From Ferrovibrio terrae (GTDB lineage: Bacteria; Pseudomonadota; Alphaproteobacteria; Ferrovibrionales; Ferrovibrionaceae), in assembly GCF_007197755.1 (NCBI RefSeq), contig NZ_CP041636.1, positions 2,268,001-2,332,000 on the forward strand: a stretch of 64,000 nt of DNA, written 5' to 3'. A program made the translations under genes and the position numbers. A model generated the notes under the pieces. The model searched no databases and was not told the origin of the DNA. It worked only from the letters and a program-made list of their open reading frames with translations. Positions 36,189-46,934 of this stretch are shown here, one piece after another (position 1 is the stretch's first letter; each line of letters opens with the position of its first letter).

Positions 36189-36950
36189 TTACTGGGCGGT
36201 AATGCCGCCATCCAGCACAAATTCCGTGCCGGTGACGAATTTCGACTCATCCGAGGCCAGATACAGGATGCAGTTGGCGACATCGATCGGTTCGCCGAGC
36301 CGACCGAGCGGCACCTGTGCCTCCAGCTTGGCGCGGCGGTCGGCCGGATCGCCACCGGCATGGATCATGCCCTGCACCATCGGCGTGTCGATGAAGGTCG
36401 GATGCACCGAGTTGCAGCGGATGTCGTATTTGCGCTTGGCGCAATGCAGGGCCGTGGTCTTGGCCAGCATGCGAGCGGCAGCTTTTGAGGTGTTGTAGGC
36501 CGACATGTTGTGGCCGGCGATAATGCCCGACACCGACGAGATGATGATGATCGAGCCCGGCGCATGCTGCTTCATGCGCGGCAGGCCGTGTTTGATGCCC
36601 AGGAACGGCCCGTGCAGGTTCACGTTATGCACGAAGTGCCATTCCTCGACGCTGATGTCCTCGATGTTCTTCAGCACGCCGACACCGGCCGAATGCACCA
36701 TCACGTTCAGCTTGCCGAACGCGGCATCCACCACATCCAGCGCCGCGATCCACTGCTGCTCGCTGGTGACATCCAGATTGATGGCGATGGCATTCTTGCC
36801 GATCTTCTCGGCCACCTCGCGGGCGCCGTCGAGATTGCGGTCGGCGACAGCGACCTTGGCGCCTTCGGCCGCCAGCAGTTCGGCGGTGGCCTTGCCCAGA
36901 CCGGATGCACCGCCGGTGATCAGCGCGACTTTGTTGGCTACGCGGGCCAT
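36189..36950 (-). CDS. SDR-family NAD(P)-dependent oxidoreductase
   Basis: 253 residues from ATG 36950 (GGAGG upstream). Classical short-chain dehydrogenase: TGGASGLG cofactor loop at 12-19, acidic Asp 37 in VAVADRN suggesting NAD preference, Ser 139, Tyr 152 and Lys 156 (YNTSK) as the active site. The sequence resembles cyclohexanol/3-hydroxysteroid-type SDRs; the substrate is not predictable. It lies between the GATase and ilvA genes on the same strand. Confidence 0.9.
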   Translation of the reverse strand: MARVANKVALITGGASGLGKATAELLAAEGAKVAVADRNLDGAREVAEKIGKNAIAINLDVTSEQQWIAALDVVDAAFGKLNVMVHSAGVGVLKNIEDISVEEWHFVHNVNLHGPFLGIKHGLPRMKQHAPGSIIIISSVSGIIAGHNMSAYNTSKAAARMLAKTTALHCAKRKYDIRCNSVHPTFIDTPMVQGMIHAGGDPADRRAKLEAQVPLGRLGEPIDVANCILYLASDESKFVTGTEFVLDGGITAQ

Positions 36951-37022
36951 GATGTCCTCCCTTTGATTTGACGGAAGGATAGCCATGTTTCGGGCGGGGT
37001 CGCAAACCTGCCGTAGCGGCAG

Positions 37023-38249
37023 TTAGTCCGGTTCTTCCACCTTGGCCGGCAGGCCGGCGGCAGCCAGCGCCACGAGAAGGTCCTTCAGGTGGGCGCGGTC
37101 GCGCGCCTCGACCACGAATTCGATCTCGGTCGACTTGGCCGAGGCCAGGGTGAACAGGCGCTGGTGCGCCACTTCCACGATATTGACGCCGGCCGCACCG
37201 ATCACGCCGGCCGCCTTGGCCAACCGCCCCGGCGCGTCGTCGGTCATGACGATGACGCGGGCGAGACGGCCGTCGCGCACCAGGCCGCGCATCAGCACGC
37301 TGGCGAGCAGGCGGGTATCGATATTGCCGCCTGACAGCACGATGCCTACGTGGCGCCCCTTGAAGCGGGATGAATCCGCCAGCAGCGCGGCAAGTCCCGC
37401 AGCACCCGCGCCCTCGGTGACGGTCTTCTCGATTTCCACCAGCGCCACGATGGCGCGTTCGATATCGGCCTCGCGCGCGATCAGCACGTCATCGACATAA
37501 CGCCGCGCCACATCCATCGGCGCGCGGCCGATATCGCGCACGGAAATGCCTTCCGCAATCGAGATGCCGCCCACTTGTACAGGTAAACCGTGCATCTCCT
37601 GATACATCGCGGTGTAAAGCTCGGATTCCACGCCGAAGATGCGCAGCTCGGGCTTGAGCGCCTTGGCCGCGACAGCAATACCGGCGATCAGCCCGCCGCC
37701 GCCGACCGGCACGATCAGGTCCTGCAGCTCGGGCGCCTGGCCCAGCATCTCGATCACCGCGGTGCCCTGGCCGGCCATGATGGCGGGATCGTCATAGGGA
37801 TGCACGAAGACGAGATTCTGCGCTTCCGCCAGCGCGCGGGCATGCGTGGCGGATTCCACCAGCGTGTCGCCTTCCATCACCACATTGGCGCCGAAGGCCT
37901 TCACATGCCGCACCTTCACAAAGGGCGTAATCGTCGGCATCACGATGGTGGCCGGTATACCGAGGCGACCCGCGTGATAGGCGACGCCCTGTGCATGATT
38001 GCCGGCCGACATGGCGATGACGCCGCGCTTGCGCTCGGTGTCTGTCAGCTGCAGCAGCTTGTTGAGCGCGCCGCGCTCCTTGAAGCTGGCCGTGAACTGG
38101 TGGTTCTCGAATTTCAGCCAGACCTCCGCGCCGGTCAGTCCCGACAGCGTGCGCGAATGCAGGCAGGGCGTCTCGGCCACGGCGCCCTTGATGCGGGATG
38201 CTGCGGCGCGGATATCGGCGAGCGTGATTTGCGGGGCCAGACTGGTCAT
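37023..38249 (-). CDS. ilvA: Threonine ammonia-lyase
   Basis: 408 residues. PLP fold-type II enzyme turning threonine into 2-oxobutyrate and ammonia. PLP lysine 57 in FTASFKERGA; the glycine-rich phosphate loop is in VGGGGLIAGIA; a single C-terminal ACT-like domain (about 325-405) suggests allosteric control. Length and single ACT domain match the shorter IlvA/TdcB-like type common in alphaproteobacteria. A plausible sigma-70 promoter lies upstream. Confidence 0.92.
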   Translation of the reverse strand: MTSLAPQITLADIRAAASRIKGAVAETPCLHSRTLSGLTGAEVWLKFENHQFTASFKERGALNKLLQLTDTERKRGVIAMSAGNHAQGVAYHAGRLGIPATIVMPTITPFVKVRHVKAFGANVVMEGDTLVESATHARALAEAQNLVFVHPYDDPAIMAGQGTAVIEMLGQAPELQDLIVPVGGGGLIAGIAVAAKALKPELRIFGVESELYTAMYQEMHGLPVQVGGISIAEGISVRDIGRAPMDVARRYVDDVLIAREADIERAIVALVEIEKTVTEGAGAAGLAALLADSSRFKGRHVGIVLSGGNIDTRLLASVLMRGLVRDGRLARVIVMTDDAPGRLAKAAGVIGAAGVNIVEVAHQRLFTLASAKSTEIEFVVEARDRAHLKDLLVALAAAGLPAKVEEPD

Positions 38250-38278
38250 CGGTGTGCCAACTAAACTGCGGATAACCC

Positions 38279-38307
38279 AGTATAATCTGGCATTGGCGGC
38301 AGGTCAC
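38279..38307 (-). promoter_or_regulatory. Sigma-70-type promoter for ilvA
   Basis: On the minus strand GTGACC (-35, four of six consensus bases) is separated by 17 bases from TATACT (-10, five of six). The predicted start of transcription is ~20 bases before the ilvA ATG. Confidence 0.5.
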
Positions 38308-38363
38308 TCGATATAGGGGAGTTTTACTTGGCCAATGGCTGCCTCGGGATTAGCCTAAGCGGC

Positions 38364-38879
38364 ATGGACCAATCGCCAAACCATAGCCGGGCGCCCATTT
38401 TCGACATCGAGCTGAAACCCTACCGCTCGCTGGGGCCGCGCGGCTTTGCCATCCTGATCGGCGTGGTGGCCCTGGGCAATCTCGGCGCCGGGCTGGCCTT
38501 CTGGCTGCTGGGCGCCTGGCCGGTCTTCGCCTTCTGTGCACTGGATGTGCTGCTGGTCTGGCTCGCCTTCAAATACAGCTACCGCCAGCAGCGCGCGCGC
38601 GAATTCATCCGGCTCGACGACAGCACACTGGAAATCCGCCGCGTCGATATCCAGGGCCAGGAAACGGTCTGGCGGCTGCAGCCCTACTGGCTGCGGATCG
38701 AATGCGATGCCGAAGATGAGAGCGCCAACTTACGCATCTGGAGTCATGGCCGCGCGCTGCCGCTCGGCACTTTCCTGAGCCCTGATGAGCGCCGCCATCT
38801 GGCCGATGGCCTGCGCGAGGCACTGTGGCGCTGGCGTCAGCCGCAAGGCGCGGGATTGCGGCCTCTGACTGAAGCCTGA
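38364..38879 (+). CDS. DUF2244 membrane protein
   Basis: 171 residues from ATG 38364; an upstream TTG at 38328 would add 12. Two adjacent transmembrane helices (about 28-70: GFAILIGVVALGNLGAG and WPVFAFCALDVLLVWLAF) follow an N-terminal FDIELKPYRSLGP element, then a soluble beta-rich domain. This is the DUF2244 architecture common in alphaproteobacteria; function unknown. Convergent with dapB (1-base gap between stops). Confidence 0.85.
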   Translation: MDQSPNHSRAPIFDIELKPYRSLGPRGFAILIGVVALGNLGAGLAFWLLGAWPVFAFCALDVLLVWLAFKYSYRQQRAREFIRLDDSTLEIRRVDIQGQETVWRLQPYWLRIECDAEDESANLRIWSHGRALPLGTFLSPDERRHLADGLREALWRWRQPQGAGLRPLTEA

Positions 38880-38880
38880 T

Positions 38881-39696
38881 TTAGTTATTGAGGCCGAGCA
38901 CATCGGCCATGCGATAGAGGCCGGGCAGCTTGCCCTTGGTCCAGATCGCCGCGCGCACCGCGCCGCGCGCGAAGATGCTGCGGTCGGTCGCCTTGTGCGT
39001 CAGTTCGATCCGCTCGTTATCGGCGGCAAAGATGACGGTGTGTTCGCCGGCGACATTGCCACCGCGCAAAGCCGCGAAACCGATATCGCCGCGCTTGCGC
39101 TCACCGGTGATGCCGTCGCGGCCGCGATCGGAAATCTTGTCGAGCGGCTGGCCCCGACCCAGCGCTGCCATCTCGCCGAACAGGATCGCGGTGCCGCTCG
39201 GCGCATCCACCTTCATGCGGTGATGCATCTCCACGATCTCGATATCCCAGTCCTCGCCCAAGGACGCCGCTACCTGGCGGGTCAGGCCGGCCAGGATGTT
39301 GACGCCGAGGCTCATATTGTAGCTCTGCACCACGGCGCAGTGATGCGCCGCCTTTTCCAGCGCCTCGAACTGCGTCGGCTCAAGCCCGGTGGTGCCGACC
39401 ACATAGGCGGTCTTGCCCTGGGCGGCGAGTGTCGCATGGCGGCTGACGGCGGCCGGCGGCGAGAAGTCGATCACCACGTCGACAGTGCCGAACAGGGCGG
39501 CGGCATCCTCGGTGATCGCCACGCCGGTCGGGCCGATGCCGGCGAGTTCGCCCGGATCCTTGCCCAAAGCGGGATTGCCCGGCTGCTCGATGCCGCCGGC
39601 CAGCACAGCTGCGCCCTTGCTGGCGGCGATTTCGCGCGTGATGGCCTGGCCCATGCGGCCGGCGACGCCGACGATACCGATGCGGACTGCGGACAT
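38881..39696 (-). CDS. dapB: 4-hydroxy-tetrahydrodipicolinate reductase
   Basis: 271 residues from ATG 39696 (GGGG upstream; a TTG at 39708 is an alternative). NAD(P)H-dependent step of lysine and meso-diaminopimelate synthesis. The N-terminal nucleotide site IGIVGVAGRMGQ and the catalytic EMHHRMKVDAPSGTA motif are intact. It follows dnaJ on the same strand, an order common in alphaproteobacteria, with an 85-base gap. Confidence 0.95.
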   Translation of the reverse strand: MSAVRIGIVGVAGRMGQAITREIAASKGAAVLAGGIEQPGNPALGKDPGELAGIGPTGVAITEDAAALFGTVDVVIDFSPPAAVSRHATLAAQGKTAYVVGTTGLEPTQFEALEKAAHHCAVVQSYNMSLGVNILAGLTRQVAASLGEDWDIEIVEMHHRMKVDAPSGTAILFGEMAALGRGQPLDKISDRGRDGITGERKRGDIGFAALRGGNVAGEHTVIFAADNERIELTHKATDRSIFARGAVRAAIWTKGKLPGLYRMADVLGLNN

Positions 39697-39781
39697 GATG
39701 ATCCCCAAGAAGACGTGGCGACGAGATGGTCGCGCAGTCTAGCAGAGGGGCAGGCAGGGCGTGAAGGCTGTGGAGGGTGGG

Positions 39782-40930
39782 CTACTCGGCCTTGCCGCCG
39801 AGCATTTCCTTCACCTTGTCGAAGAAGCCGGTGCTTTCCGGGCTGCTTTCCTCGCCATCCAGCTTGGCGAATTCCTCCAGCAGCTCGCGCTGCTTCTTGG
39901 AGAGCTTCACCGGCGTTTCCACCATCACCTGGATATAGAGATCACCGTTGCCGGCACCGAAGCCGGACTGCTGCAGCGAGGGCATGCCCTTGCCGCGCAG
40001 GCGGAACTGCTTGCCGGTCTGCGTGCCCTCGGGCAGCGTGATGCGGGCCTGGCCGCCATCCAGCGTCGGCACTTCCACGCTGCCGCCGAGCGCGGCCGTG
40101 GTCATCGAGACTGGCACGCGGCAATGCAGATGCTGGCCCTCGCGGCGGAACAGCCGGTGCGGCTTCACAGTCAGGAAAACATACAGATCGCCAGATGTGC
40201 CGCCGCGCAAACCGGCTTCGCCTTCGCCGGCCAGCCGGATGCGGTTGCCTTCATCCACGCCGGGCGGGATATCCACGCTCAGCGTCTTTTCCTTGTGGGT
40301 GCGACCGGCGCCGCCGCAGACCTTGCAGGGCTTTTCGATCACACGGCCGGCGCCGCCGCAGGTGGGGCAGGCGCGTTCGATGGTGAAGAAGCCCTGCTGC
40401 GCGCGCACCTTGCCGGCGCCCTTGCAGGTCGGGCAGGCGATCGGCTGCGCACCGGCTTCGGCACCCGAACCGTCGCAGGATTCGCAGGCGATCGATGTCG
40501 GCACGCGGATCTTGGCCGCCTTGCCCTTGAAGCAGTCTTCCAGCGTGATTTCGAGATTGTAGCGCAGGTCCGAGCCGCGATTGCCGCCGCCGCGCTGGCC
40601 GCCACGCTGGCCGCCCATGAATTCGCCGAACAGGTCGTCGAAAATGTCGGAAAACGATGTGAAGTCGAAGCCCTGGCCGCCGCCGCGACCGCCCATGCCG
40701 CCCTCGAACGCCGCATGGCCATACTGGTCGTAGGCGGCACGTTTTTGATCGTCGCGCAGCACGTCGTAGGCTTCGCTGACTTCCTTGAACTTGTGCTCGG
40801 CCTCGGCATTGTCCGGATTGCGGTCCGGATGGAATTGCATGGCCAGCTTGCGGAAAGCCTTCTTCAGCTCTTCCGCATTCGCCGTCTTGGCCACGCCAAG
40901 AACTTCATAGTAATCGCGCTTGTTCGCCAT
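39782..40930 (-). CDS. dnaJ: Chaperone DnaJ
   Basis: 382 residues from ATG 40930. J domain (1-70) with the HPD motif in [10 protein letters not shown]-rich linker (about 75-125); zinc-finger region with four CxxCxGxG repeats (about 140-205); C-terminal substrate-binding and dimerisation domains. It stimulates the DnaK ATPase and delivers unfolded clients. It lies 85 bases after dnaK, with a long hairpin in the gap. Confidence 0.97.
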   Translation of the reverse strand: MANKRDYYEVLGVAKTANAEELKKAFRKLAMQFHPDRNPDNAEAEHKFKEVSEAYDVLRDDQKRAAYDQYGHAAFEGGMGGRGGGQGFDFTSFSDIFDDLFGEFMGGQRGGQRGGGNRGSDLRYNLEITLEDCFKGKAAKIRVPTSIACESCDGSGAEAGAQPIACPTCKGAGKVRAQQGFFTIERACPTCGGAGRVIEKPCKVCGGAGRTHKEKTLSVDIPPGVDEGNRIRLAGEGEAGLRGGTSGDLYVFLTVKPHRLFRREGQHLHCRVPVSMTTAALGGSVEVPTLDGGQARITLPEGTQTGKQFRLRGKGMPSLQQSGFGAGNGDLYIQVMVETPVKLSKKQRELLEEFAKLDGEESSPESTGFFDKVKEMLGGKAE

Positions 40931-40969
40931 GCCGCGAAAATCCCGCCCGCTGCTCAATCCCTAAAGCGG

Positions 40970-41004
40970 AACCGGGCGCCGTCGGTTTGCGACGGCGCCC
41001 GGTT
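40970..41004 (-). other. Perfect 15-bp hairpin between dnaK and dnaJ
   Basis: AACCGGGCGCCGTCG (40970-40984) / CGACGGCGCCCGGTT (40990-41004), loop GTTTG. On the minus strand it is followed by CCGCTTTAG rather than a T run, so it is more likely a partial attenuator, processing site or mRNA-stability element than a full terminator. Confidence 0.6.
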
Positions 41005-41015
41005 TGCCCGCAGGC

Positions 41016-42959
<1,944 letters not shown>

Positions 42960-43082
42960 AGTCTCACTCCTTTGTCCGGCAGTCCGCAGCGGCCTTGATC
43001 CAAGCGCGGCGGCGAACCCCTTTCGGTTCAACTGTTCGCCGGGTATGTAAGTGGGCTCCCCCCGTCCCGCAACGGGTGAGAG

Positions 43083-43111
43083 ATAAAAAATGTCCATAAA
43101 AGCCATGGCAA
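43083..43111 (-). promoter_or_regulatory. Candidate promoter for dnaK
   Basis: On the minus strand TTGCCA is separated by 17 bases from TTTTAT, ~125 bases before the dnaK start. No convincing heat-shock sigma (CTTG...CCCCAT-type) or CIRCE sequence was found in the leader, so stress control may come from elsewhere. Confidence 0.35.
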
Positions 43112-43157
43112 TCCGGGAACTCTGCCCCGGTCCGGCCGCCCCGGCTGTGAGGAAACG

Positions 43158-44090
43158 ATGACCGAATCTGCGATTCCGGGCCAGTCTGCCACCCCGGCGA
43201 AGCCGGCCCTGCCTTGGGCAGGCATCGGATTCGGGCTAGGGGGTTATTTTCTTTGGGGAATTTCACCCCTGTATTTCAAAGCCGTCGGCGCCGTCGGCGT
43301 CCCCCTGCTGGAGCTGAATGCCCATCGGGTGCTGTGGTCTTGCCTGCTCTGCCTCGCGATCCTGCTGGCCATGGGCAAGCGGAAAGAATGGCTGGCCGTG
43401 CTGCGCAACCCGCGCCTGCGCAAGGCACTGGCCGCCACCGCGGTCTTTCTGCTGTCCAACTGGCTGGTCTTCGTCTGGGCCATCGACCGTGGCCAGGTGA
43501 TCGCCTGCAGCCTGGGCTATTACATCAACCCGCTGTTCACCGTGCTGCTTGGCCGGCTGGTGCTGAAGGAGCGGATGACGGCTGTGCAATGGGGGGCATT
43601 CGGCCTTGCGGCGGCAGGCGTGGCAGTGCTGATCGGCAATGCCGATTCCGCGATCTGGCTGTCGCTGATCATCGCGGTCAGCTGGGGTTTCTATGCCCTG
43701 ATCCGCAAAAGCTTCCCGGTCGACAGCCTGATCGGCCTGACCGTCGAAACCATGGTGCTGCTGCCGTTCGCGCTGGCCTATCTGGGCTGGCTGGTCTGGA
43801 CCGGGCAGGGCGCCTTCGGCGCGGCCGATGGCTGGACGCATTTCCTGCTGCTGCTGGCCGGGCCGGTGACGACCGCGCCGCTGGTGCTGTTCGCCGCCGG
43901 CTGGCGTCGGCTCCGCGTCGCCACCATGAGCCTGCTGCAGTATCTCTCGCCCACGCTGCAGTTCCTGCTCGCCGTGCTGCTGTGGAATGAAACCTTCACC
44001 GGTGCGCATGCCGTGGCGTTTGCCTTTATCTGGGGCGCGCTGATCGTCTACAGCTGGAATTCCTGGCAGGTTGCCCGCAGAAGCGCCTGA
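43158..44090 (+). CDS. rarD: RarD-type EamA family transporter
   Basis: 310 residues with ten predicted transmembrane segments in two EamA repeats. Landmarks of Rar[13 protein letters not shown] at the start, [18 protein letters not shown] and [11 protein letters not shown]. Inner-membrane drug/metabolite-superfamily exporter; the physiological substrate is unknown. GAGGAAACG precedes the ATG. Divergent from dnaK. Confidence 0.92.
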   Translation: MTESAIPGQSATPAKPALPWAGIGFGLGGYFLWGISPLYFKAVGAVGVPLLELNAHRVLWSCLLCLAILLAMGKRKEWLAVLRNPRLRKALAATAVFLLSNWLVFVWAIDRGQVIACSLGYYINPLFTVLLGRLVLKERMTAVQWGAFGLAAAGVAVLIGNADSAIWLSLIIAVSWGFYALIRKSFPVDSLIGLTVETMVLLPFALAYLGWLVWTGQGAFGAADGWTHFLLLLAGPVTTAPLVLFAAGWRRLRVATMSLLQYLSPTLQFLLAVLLWNETFTGAHAVAFAFIWGALIVYSWNSWQVARRSA

Positions 44091-44186
44091 TCCGCTGCCT
44101 GTTTCCCGGGCAGAAAAAAAGCATTGGACCCGCCGGGATAATGGGGCTTTGCTGACCCGCAGGATCAATCGCGAGCGGGGGCTTTC

Positions 44187-44897
44187 ATGAATCGTCGTCA
44201 GGTGATGTTCGGCCTGGGTGGTGCGGCCGTGGCCGCCGGTCTGCCGGGCGCAGTCTTTGCAGCCGGCAAGGTCGCGCATGGCAGCAAGAGCGTGCTGATC
44301 GTGGTCGATGTGCAGAACTGCTTCGTGCCGGGCGGCAGCCTGGCGGTGAAGGAGGGCGATGTGATCGTGCCGCTGATCAACAGGATCGCCAAAGGTTTCG
44401 AGAATGTGGTGCTGACGCAGGACTGGCATACCGCCGATCATGTGTCGTTCGCGTCGCAGCATAGCGGCAAGAAGCCGTTCGAGGCCGTGAAGCTGCCTTA
44501 TGGCAACCAGGTGCTGTGGCCTGACCACTGCGTGCAGGGCACCGAAGGCGCATCGCTGGTGAAGGATCTCAGCATCCCGCATGCGCAGCTGGTGGTCCGC
44601 AAGGGCTTCCACAAGGATGTCGACAGCTACTCGGCCTTCACCGAGGCCGATGGCAAGACCTCGACCGGCCTCGGCGGTTATCTGAAGCAGCGCGGCATGA
44701 AGCGCGTCTTCGTCGTCGGGCTGGCGACCGATTTCTGCGTGGCCTGGACGGCGATGGATGCGCGCAAGCAGGGCTTCGAGACCTATGTGGTGGAAGATGC
44801 CTGCCGTGGCATCGACGCGCAGGGCTCGCTGGCCAAGGCCTGGTCTTCGATGAAGACGGCCGGCGTGAAGCGCATCCAGTCGGGCGATCTCGCTTAA
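44187..44897 (+). CDS. Nicotinamidase (isochorismatase family) with an export signal
   Basis: 236 residues. Catalytic triad Asp 41 (VVDVQNCF), Lys 139 (VRKGFHKD) and Cys 184 (GLATDFCV), with metal ligands Asp 79 and His 81 (TQDWH), fits PncA, which hydrolyses nicotinamide to nicotinate. Unusually the first ~26 residues form a signal: NRRQVMFG followed by a glycine/alanine hydrophobic run ending in AVFAAG, Tat-like. The enzyme may therefore work in the periplasm. Pyrazinamidase-type side activity is expected. Confidence 0.87.
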   Translation: MNRRQVMFGLGGAAVAAGLPGAVFAAGKVAHGSKSVLIVVDVQNCFVPGGSLAVKEGDVIVPLINRIAKGFENVVLTQDWHTADHVSFASQHSGKKPFEAVKLPYGNQVLWPDHCVQGTEGASLVKDLSIPHAQLVVRKGFHKDVDSYSAFTEADGKTSTGLGGYLKQRGMKRVFVVGLATDFCVAWTAMDARKQGFETYVVEDACRGIDAQGSLAKAWSSMKTAGVKRIQSGDLA

Positions 44898-44950
44898 AGA
44901 CCGCAAGACCCGGGCTGGACAATCGCGGGGCATGCGCCAGACTCAAGGCC

Positions 44951-45583
44951 ATGCCCCGCGCCGATTCCGATACAGCTTTCGCACCCTTGCCGGGCTTTCG
45001 GCTGCTGCCGGGTTTCCTCGATGCCGCGCAACAGCGTGAACTGATGGCGCAGGTGCAGGCGGTGCTGGAAGACGCGCCGCCCTATCACGCGACCATGCCA
45101 AAAAGCGGCCAGAAGATGAGCGTGGCGATGAGCAATGCCGGCGCGCTCGGCTGGTATACGGATAAAGACGGCGGCTACCGCTATGTCGCGCAGCACCCAA
45201 AGACCGGCCGGCCCTGGCCGGCGATCCCCGGCATCGCGCGCGATGTCTGGCGCGCGGTCACATCTGACGCCCCCGCGCCGGAAGCCTGCCTGATCAATCT
45301 CTATCGCGGAGCAGCGAAAATGGGCCTGCACCAGGATCGCGACGAGGCGGATTTCGCGGCGCCGGTCGTGTCGATCTCGCTGGGCGACGAGGCGATGTTC
45401 CGGCTTGGCGGCACGTCTCGCAAAGAGAGTACGCGGTCGTTCAAACTGTCATCCGGCGATGTGCTGGTGCTGGGCGGCGCAGCGCGGCTGGCGTTTCACG
45501 GCATCGACCGCGTGCTGCCCGGCACCAGCCGTCTGGTGCCCGGCGGTGGCCGGATCAATCTGACGCTGCGGCGGGTGACGTAG
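44951..45583 (+). CDS. alkB: AlkB, alpha-ketoglutarate-dependent DNA dealkylase
   Basis: 210 residues. Fe(II) ligands His 127 and Asp 129 (HQDRDE) and His 183 (FHGIDR), plus the 2-oxoglutarate arginine in RINLTLRR (201-208). It repairs 1-methyladenine and 3-methylcytosine oxidatively. Not linked to ada, which lies 16 kb away here. The last 29 bases overlap the convergent histidine kinase gene. Confidence 0.92.
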   Translation: MPRADSDTAFAPLPGFRLLPGFLDAAQQRELMAQVQAVLEDAPPYHATMPKSGQKMSVAMSNAGALGWYTDKDGGYRYVAQHPKTGRPWPAIPGIARDVWRAVTSDAPAPEACLINLYRGAAKMGLHQDRDEADFAAPVVSISLGDEAMFRLGGTSRKESTRSFKLSSGDVLVLGGAARLAFHGIDRVLPGTSRLVPGGGRINLTLRRVT

Positions 45584-46784
45584 CTTCCGCCAGCGCGGCC
45601 AGCCCCATTGCGCCGAGAATGGGCGGCGGCGGGAATTCCGCGCGGATCGTTGTGCCTTCGCCGGGCGTGGACTGGATCGCGAAGCGGCCGCCATGCATCT
45701 CGACCAGCGACTTCACCAGCGGCAGGCCAAGTCCCGTGCCCTCGTATTGCCGCGTCAGGTCGTTCTCCACCTGGCCGAACGGCGCCAGCACGACGGGGAT
45801 ATGTTCCGGCGCGATGCCGATGCCGGTATCCGTCACCCAGATGCCGAAGGCGCCGTCCTGCAACGGCGCGGCGCCCACCTCGATGCGGCCGCCGGCCGGG
45901 GTGAATTTCACCGCATTCGAGATCAGGTTGAGCAGAATCTGGCGCAGCGCCTGGCGATCGACGAAGCCTTCGAACAGCCGCGCATCCACCGTCATCGTCA
46001 TGAACACGCCACGGCCTTCGGCGCGTTCGCGGAAGGTGCGCAGGCTGGCTTCCATGATCTCGACCGGATCGGTCATTTCCGGCTGGATGCGCCAGCTGCC
46101 GCTCTCGATCTTCGACATGTCGAGGATGTTGTTGATCAGGCTGAGCAGATGCTGGCCGCTGGACAGGATGTCATCGACATATTCGGCGTAGCGCGCATTG
46201 CCCATCGGCCCCAGCAGCTGCTTCTGGATCACCTCGGCGAAACCGATGATGGCATTCAGCGGTGTGCGCAATTCGTGGCTCATATTGGCGAGGAATCGCG
46301 TCTTGCTGAGTGAGGCTTCCTCGGCCTGCTGGCGGGCGCGGTCCAGCGCGCGGTTGCGCCGTTCGCTGCGCGCCATGCCGAGCTGCAGCAGCGACAAAGC
46401 GGTGCCGACGCCGTAATAGCGGCTGTTGCGGGTGACGATGAAGCCGCGCAGCAATGCACTCTGGTGTTCGTCGGCGATCAGGCTTTCCAGTCGGTCGACG
46501 CTGATGCTGGCATCCACAATGAGCGGCGCGCGGTCCATCAGCGCCGAGACCGGCTTCTTGGCATACAGCGCGCGGCCATAGTCGCGCGAAAGCTGGGTGA
46601 TCAGGTCGTAGCGGTTGATCAGGCCGACGGGGCGGGCATCCTGCACCACCGCCAGGGCTGCCAGATCGGGGTCGGACTGGAAGCGGAGATCGACGTCCTC
46701 GCAACGCATGCTGCTGTGGACCGGCGGCAGGGCTACGGCAACGGTGCCGATGGTCTCGAGCGCCTCGGAAGTCATCATGTCCAA
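45555..46784 (-). CDS. CBS-domain cytoplasmic histidine kinase
   Basis: 409 residues; ATG 46784 chosen, ATG 46778 possible. A CBS-pair-like region (about 15-140, VGLINRYDLITQLS and GFIVTRNSRYYGVGTALSLL) is joined by a coiled coil to HisKA (phospho-acceptor His 170 in NMSHELRTPLNAII) and an HATPase (LLNLISNAVKFT, DTGIGI, GTGLGLPLVKS). No membrane segment and no receiver. CBS pairs bind adenosyl nucleotides, so energy or nucleotide state could be the signal (inference). No response regulator adjacent. Confidence 0.88.
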   Translation of the reverse strand: MDMMTSEALETIGTVAVALPPVHSSMRCEDVDLRFQSDPDLAALAVVQDARPVGLINRYDLITQLSRDYGRALYAKKPVSALMDRAPLIVDASISVDRLESLIADEHQSALLRGFIVTRNSRYYGVGTALSLLQLGMARSERRNRALDRARQQAEEASLSKTRFLANMSHELRTPLNAIIGFAEVIQKQLLGPMGNARYAEYVDDILSSGQHLLSLINNILDMSKIESGSWRIQPEMTDPVEIMEASLRTFRERAEGRGVFMTMTVDARLFEGFVDRQALRQILLNLISNAVKFTPAGGRIEVGAAPLQDGAFGIWVTDTGIGIAPEHIPVVLAPFGQVENDLTRQYEGTGLGLPLVKSLVEMHGGRFAIQSTPGEGTTIRAEFPPPPILGAMGLAALAEATSPAAASD

Positions 46785-46864
46785 CGGTCGATCCCCAGCC
46801 TCTGCCTGCGGGGCGACTATCGGCGAACCAGATTGCGGTTTTTTGACAAAGCCGGATGTTTGCG

Positions 46865-46902
46865 GCGAATTGTCGAGGCGAGTGACGCCAGCGACAATTC
46901 GC
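46865..46902. other. Nested inverted repeat between grpE and the kinase gene
   Basis: Perfect outer arms GCGAATTGTCG (46865-46875) and CGACAATTCGC (46892-46902) enclose inner arms GGCG / CGCC (46877-46889) around AGTGA. No T run follows on either strand. It lies 32 bases past the grpE stop and ~80 bases before the kinase start, both on the minus strand: an mRNA 3'-end structure for grpE or an operator for the kinase gene. Confidence 0.6.
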
Positions 46903-46934
46903 GCAGATTTAGCGGCGAACTCGCGCCGGCTGAA

